Source: an uncultured Oscillospiraceae bacterium
Lineage (GTDB): Bacteria; Bacillota; Clostridia; Oscillospirales; Oscillospiraceae
Length of the DNA stretch: 17,551 nucleotides
Assembly (NCBI GenBank): GCA_947631805.1
Contig: CANRNA010000011.1
Span: 1-17,551, forward strand
Direction of reading: 5' to 3'
In this document: one piece after another, positions 15,142 to 17,551 of the stretch
Layout: each line of letters begins with the position of its first letter
How positions within the stretch are numbered: the stretch's first letter is position 1
Program-made: the position numbers and the translations under genes
Notes under the pieces: model-generated
What the model was told of the DNA's origin: nothing
Database searches by the model: none
The model's input: the letters and a program-made list of their open reading frames with translations, nothing else

Positions 15142-16034
15142 CCCTCCGTTCCCGTGAACACGAAGTTGTACTTCCCTATGGCCCAGAGGGCCAGCAAAAA
15201 CCCCAGCAGCCCCAGCGCGCCGAATATGGCGAAGGACTGCCACAGCCGGGGAAGAAGATCGTAGCCGAAGTTGTGCATGTGGTAGGTGGCCTGGTTCAGG
15301 GGCGACAGCCACCCCACCGCCACATTGGCCTTGTAAAACAGCTCGTCCGGCAGCTGGAGCACCGCCTGGATGGTGTCCGGCTTGAGCAAAAAACCGCACA
15401 CGCTGAAGGCGAAGCCGCTGACGATGCCCGCCGCGTGGCCCCTCGTCAGGTTGAACACCATCATGATGAACACCATCACCACCGCGTAGCCCAGCATGAG
15501 CCCGAAGATGGTCACCATGCACCGGTAGGGAAAGCTCATCTCCAGCGTCTTCACCAGCGCGGGCAGGGCGATGGCCTCCCCCGCCCCCGAGTAGCCCAGG
15601 ATAGCCGCCGTCTCGCTCCACATATCCCCGAAATAGGACTGGCGGACGCTGACCGCCACCGTGCTCGCCAGCACGAAGGCCAAAAACAGCCCCGTGGCCA
15701 GCACCGTGTACACCAGCTGCCCGGCCATCCACTTCTTCCGGCTGATGCGCATGAGGAAAAAGGGCGTGCCGGAGGTGAGGAAGGGCATATCCGTGAACAG
15801 CAGTATCAGCAGCAGGCTCACCAGCAGTATGGAGTCGCTGTCCCCGAAGGTCCAGATGAAGGGCTCCGCCAGCTGCATGGTGGTGCCGTGCTCCACGGCG
15901 AAATTCACCGCCTTGTCCGACAGCAGAAAGCTCAGTATGAACGCCAGGGCGAAGGTGACGATGACCCGGGGATTGCGCCGCCACTGGCGGAAGTTGTATC
16001 CCACCACGGACAGTATCTGTCTTGCCCCTCTCAA
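15138..16034 (-). CDS. ABC-2-type transporter permease (first of ATPase pair, 298 aa)
   Basis: This integral membrane protein has about six TM helices, near residues 23-39, 68-83, 106-130, 172-194, 200-217 and 267-287. It has no conserved enzymatic motif, and its topology fits ABC-2-type permeases that accompany BcrA/NatA ATPases. No ATG or well-placed GTG fits the N-terminus. A TTG at 16034 overlaps the previous stop as TTGA, the same 4-bp arrangement as at the other joints of this operon, with GGAG just upstream; it gives MRGARQILSVVGYNFRQW. The stop overlaps the ATPase start. With the 253-residue permease encoded upstream it probably forms a heterodimeric channel. The substrate is unknown; related systems export peptides or antibiotics or handle envelope lipids. 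Confidence 0.82.
   Translation of the reverse strand: MRGARQILSVVGYNFRQWRRNPRVIVTFALAFILSFLLSDKAVNFAVEHGTTMQLAEPFIWTFGDSDSILLVSLLLILLFTDMPFLTSGTPFFLMRISRKKWMAGQLVYTVLATGLFLAFVLASTVAVSVRQSYFGDMWSETAAILGYSGAGEAIALPALVKTLEMSFPYRCMVTIFGLMLGYAVVMVFIMMVFNLTRGHAAGIVSGFAFSVCGFLLKPDTIQAVLQLPDELFYKANVAVGWLSPLNQATYHMHNFGYDLLPRLWQSFAIFGALGLLGFLLALWAIGKYNFVFTGTEG
15143..15147 (-). promoter_or_regulatory. Shine-Dalgarno site before the ABC ATPase gene
   Basis: GGAGG on the minus strand is 1 nt from the ATG at 15141 and 7 nt from the in-frame GTG at 15135. Its position fits the GTG better, while the ATGA overlap supports reinitiation at the ATG. Confidence 0.5.
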
Positions 16035-16792
16035 AGCTCCCTCACCCGCTTTCTCACCGACGCGCCGAAGGCCAGCGCCGCCAGGCATATCAGCTCCCCC
16101 AGCACCGCCGCCGCGCCCCAGCGGCCTCCCTGCCAGCCCTCCGCCGACAGCCACGCCTTGGGGTAGATGACGTACAGCCAGGAAAAATACCGCTCGCACA
16201 AAATGATGCAGATATAGTAGAAGATGAACGGGGAGGCGTAGGCGATGTACCGGCTCTCCATCAGAGAGCTCATGGTCATGCCGAACAGCGCCCAGAACCC
16301 GCCCGACAGAAACACCGGCCCGCAGGCGTTTGCCAGCTCCACCGCGTAGGCGGGCGTCTCCTCCCCCGGTTTTGGGGCTGCCTCCAGGGGCAGGAACACC
16401 AGCGCCGACGCCCCGTAGGCCAGCCACAGTCCCGCCACCATCACCAGCCCCCCGGAGACCAGGCACCCGGCCACCTTTCCCAGTATGTAGGCCCGCTGGC
16501 TGGTCCGGTGGATGTACAGCTTGATAAAGCCCGTCTTCACCTCGTCCACATAGCTGGCCGCGTAGGGCAGGGCGCACACGATGGGCAGGCATATCACGAT
16601 GGCGTCGGCGCTCATGGCCTTCACCACCAGGTCCCCGTGAAACCCCGCCGCCAGGGGGTCCTCCGACCGCAGCGCCTCCAGCACCCCGTCCATGGACGCG
16701 AGAAACACCGCCGCGGCGATGAACACCGCCCCCAGCCAAAACCGGGCGGAGCGCACGCTCTGCCGGACGCCGGACATAATGGTGTTTCTCAT
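16031..16792 (-). CDS. ABC-2-type transporter permease (second, 253 aa)
   Basis: This integral membrane protein has about six TM helices, near residues 18-35, 64-80, 107-135, 157-177, 182-200 and 225-245. A basic cytoplasmic loop (KTGFIKLYIHRTSQRAYILGK, 86-106) between helices 2 and 3 matches the usual layout of ABC-2 permeases, in which this loop contacts the ATPase. The ATG at 16792 has GGGAGG (16800-16805) 7 nt upstream, one of the few strong ribosome sites in this operon. It follows the probable lipoprotein gene by 24 nt and overlaps the next permease gene by 4 bp. It is a separate protein from the 298-residue permease rather than a duplicate. Confidence 0.85.
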   Translation of the reverse strand: MRNTIMSGVRQSVRSARFWLGAVFIAAAVFLASMDGVLEALRSEDPLAAGFHGDLVVKAMSADAIVICLPIVCALPYAASYVDEVKTGFIKLYIHRTSQRAYILGKVAGCLVSGGLVMVAGLWLAYGASALVFLPLEAAPKPGEETPAYAVELANACGPVFLSGGFWALFGMTMSSLMESRYIAYASPFIFYYICIILCERYFSWLYVIYPKAWLSAEGWQGGRWGAAAVLGELICLAALAFGASVRKRVREL

Positions 16793-16816
16793 GCTCGTTC
16801 CTCCCTGCGGGCCCGG

Positions 16817-17551
16817 TCAGTAGCCCAGGTCCCGGCTAATAACAGCGCCGTTGATGGCGTTGACGGTCAAAAAGCTCACGTTCGGACTATCGGGTATCAT
16901 TTCCCAGCAGTCCTCCTCCGCATGGGCGGAAAACCCGTCCTCCGTGACGGAGCTGCCCAAAAAGTCCCAGACGGGGACCGCCAGATATTCCCCGCTGTTT
17001 GGCCGGGCGATGCGCATCATGCCCAGCCGGACAGCGTCCACGCGGATATATGTGTCCCCGGCGGCCTTTGTCAAAACGATGTTCCGGTCGAATATCTCCT
17101 TTATCTCCTCAAAGGGGAGGAGCCCGGCGTTTTCGACCTCCACAGCGGCCACGGTCTGGGGCGCGGTGTACGTCACGCTGAAAATGCCCTCCTCCGTGAC
17201 GACGACGATGAGTGATTCCTGGGGATGATCTTTGCTGTAAACGGCCCCTGTCTGCTCGTTCCCGTCCCCGCCTCTGGGAACGGCGAAGGTCTCCTGTATG
17301 CCCCCATAGTCCCTGGTAAAGATAAGCTGATATCCGATGGGGGTCTTCCCGCCATCCTCCGCCGCCCGGAGGCCGTCTGTCACAGCGGCCGCGCCATAGA
17401 GCCGAAGGCCGGGATCTATCGCCCGGACGATGGGCTCGGCGGCGGATACGGCGTCCTCTAGGGAGAGGGGGAACCCCTCCATAACGGCCATATCGCCGGT
17501 GTACTGCGGCGATATGGCCGCGCTCGTATCCGTGTACTCCATGATCTGGGG
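16817..17551 (-). CDS. Unrecognised extracytoplasmic-type protein, N-terminus beyond the right edge
   Basis: The frame is open to the right edge with no stop, giving 244 residues of the C-terminal part. The Met at 17542 has no ribosome site and the frame continues upstream of it, so it is probably internal. The sequence is soluble alpha/beta-like with no TM helix. Near the end are YLAVPVWDFLG and SFLTVNAINGAVISRDLGY. This ending reminds me of the DUF6034-type lipoproteins found beside ABC-2 transporters in Clostridia; that is recall, not a search. If so, the missing part carries a lipoprotein signal. It is the first visible gene of the seven-gene leftward run; the operon promoter lies outside the window. 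Confidence 0.7.
   Translation of the reverse strand, partial: PQIMEYTDTSAAISPQYTGDMAVMEGFPLSLEDAVSAAEPIVRAIDPGLRLYGAAAVTDGLRAAEDGGKTPIGYQLIFTRDYGGIQETFAVPRGGDGNEQTGAVYSKDHPQESLIVVVTEEGIFSVTYTAPQTVAAVEVENAGLLPFEEIKEIFDRNIVLTKAAGDTYIRVDAVRLGMMRIARPNSGEYLAVPVWDFLGSSVTEDGFSAHAEEDCWEMIPDSPNVSFLTVNAINGAVISRDLGY

Noticed and set aside
16035..16739. Upstream extension of the 298-aa permease frame
   Set aside because: It lies inside the 253-aa permease gene in another frame with shadow composition; the TTG at 16034 starts exactly where hydrophobic permease sequence becomes plausible.
1..17551. CRISPR arrays, tRNA or rRNA genes, insertion sequences, phage or integrase genes
   Set aside because: None was seen: no regularly spaced repeats, no tRNA-like cloverleaf noticed, no transposase or integrase motifs, and almost all DNA is accounted for by genes.

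Overview
The window is high-GC DNA with Gram-positive features: strong AGGAGG-type Shine-Dalgarno sites, Sec signal peptides, CUT1 sugar-transporter genes and tightly packed operons. The style (GC-rich, LplABC-type transporter, glycosidases, COG1361-like envelope protein) suggests a gut Clostridia member of the Oscillospiraceae type. This is inference; no rRNA or tRNA gene is present to anchor taxonomy.

Region 1 (1-9216) is a carbohydrate-use locus read mostly leftward. A CUT1 sugar ABC transporter operon (two permeases, then a DUF3502-type binding protein; 8899 down to 5445) starts at a promoter with a poor -35 box. Three AGGATA direct repeats lie at and above that box, suggesting activator control. 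The operon ends in a perfect 14-bp hairpin terminator. Immediately beyond it a near-consensus promoter drives a second leftward unit: a GH38 alpha-mannosidase (5256-2107), translationally coupled by an ATGA overlap to a GH3 beta-glycosidase that runs off the left edge.

Region 2 (9217-11082) is one rightward gene, a GH20 beta-N-acetylhexosaminidase-like enzyme, divergent from the transporter. GH38, GH20, GH3 and an oligosaccharide importer together fit scavenging of host N-glycan or similar mannose/GlcNAc oligosaccharides. No signal peptide is evident on the enzymes, so import followed by cytoplasmic trimming is the likely order. No regulator gene is visible.

Region 3 (11149-17551) is a leftward run of seven genes that converges on the GH20 gene at a shared bidirectional terminator. 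In transcription order: the C-terminal half of an unrecognised probable lipoprotein, two different ABC-2-type six-TM permeases, an intact BcrA/NatA-type ATPase, a MacB/LolD-type ATPase homologue that has lost every catalytic motif, a secreted COG1361-like protein with one C-terminal TM segment, and an FtsX/MacB-like permease that stops after its third TM helix. The last six are linked by five successive 4-bp NTGA stop/start overlaps. The dead ATPase, single-TM COG1361-like protein and three-TM FtsX-like protein form the most unusual part of the window: a MacB-like module that looks unable to hydrolyse ATP itself and may act as a structural, sensory or partner-dependent envelope complex.
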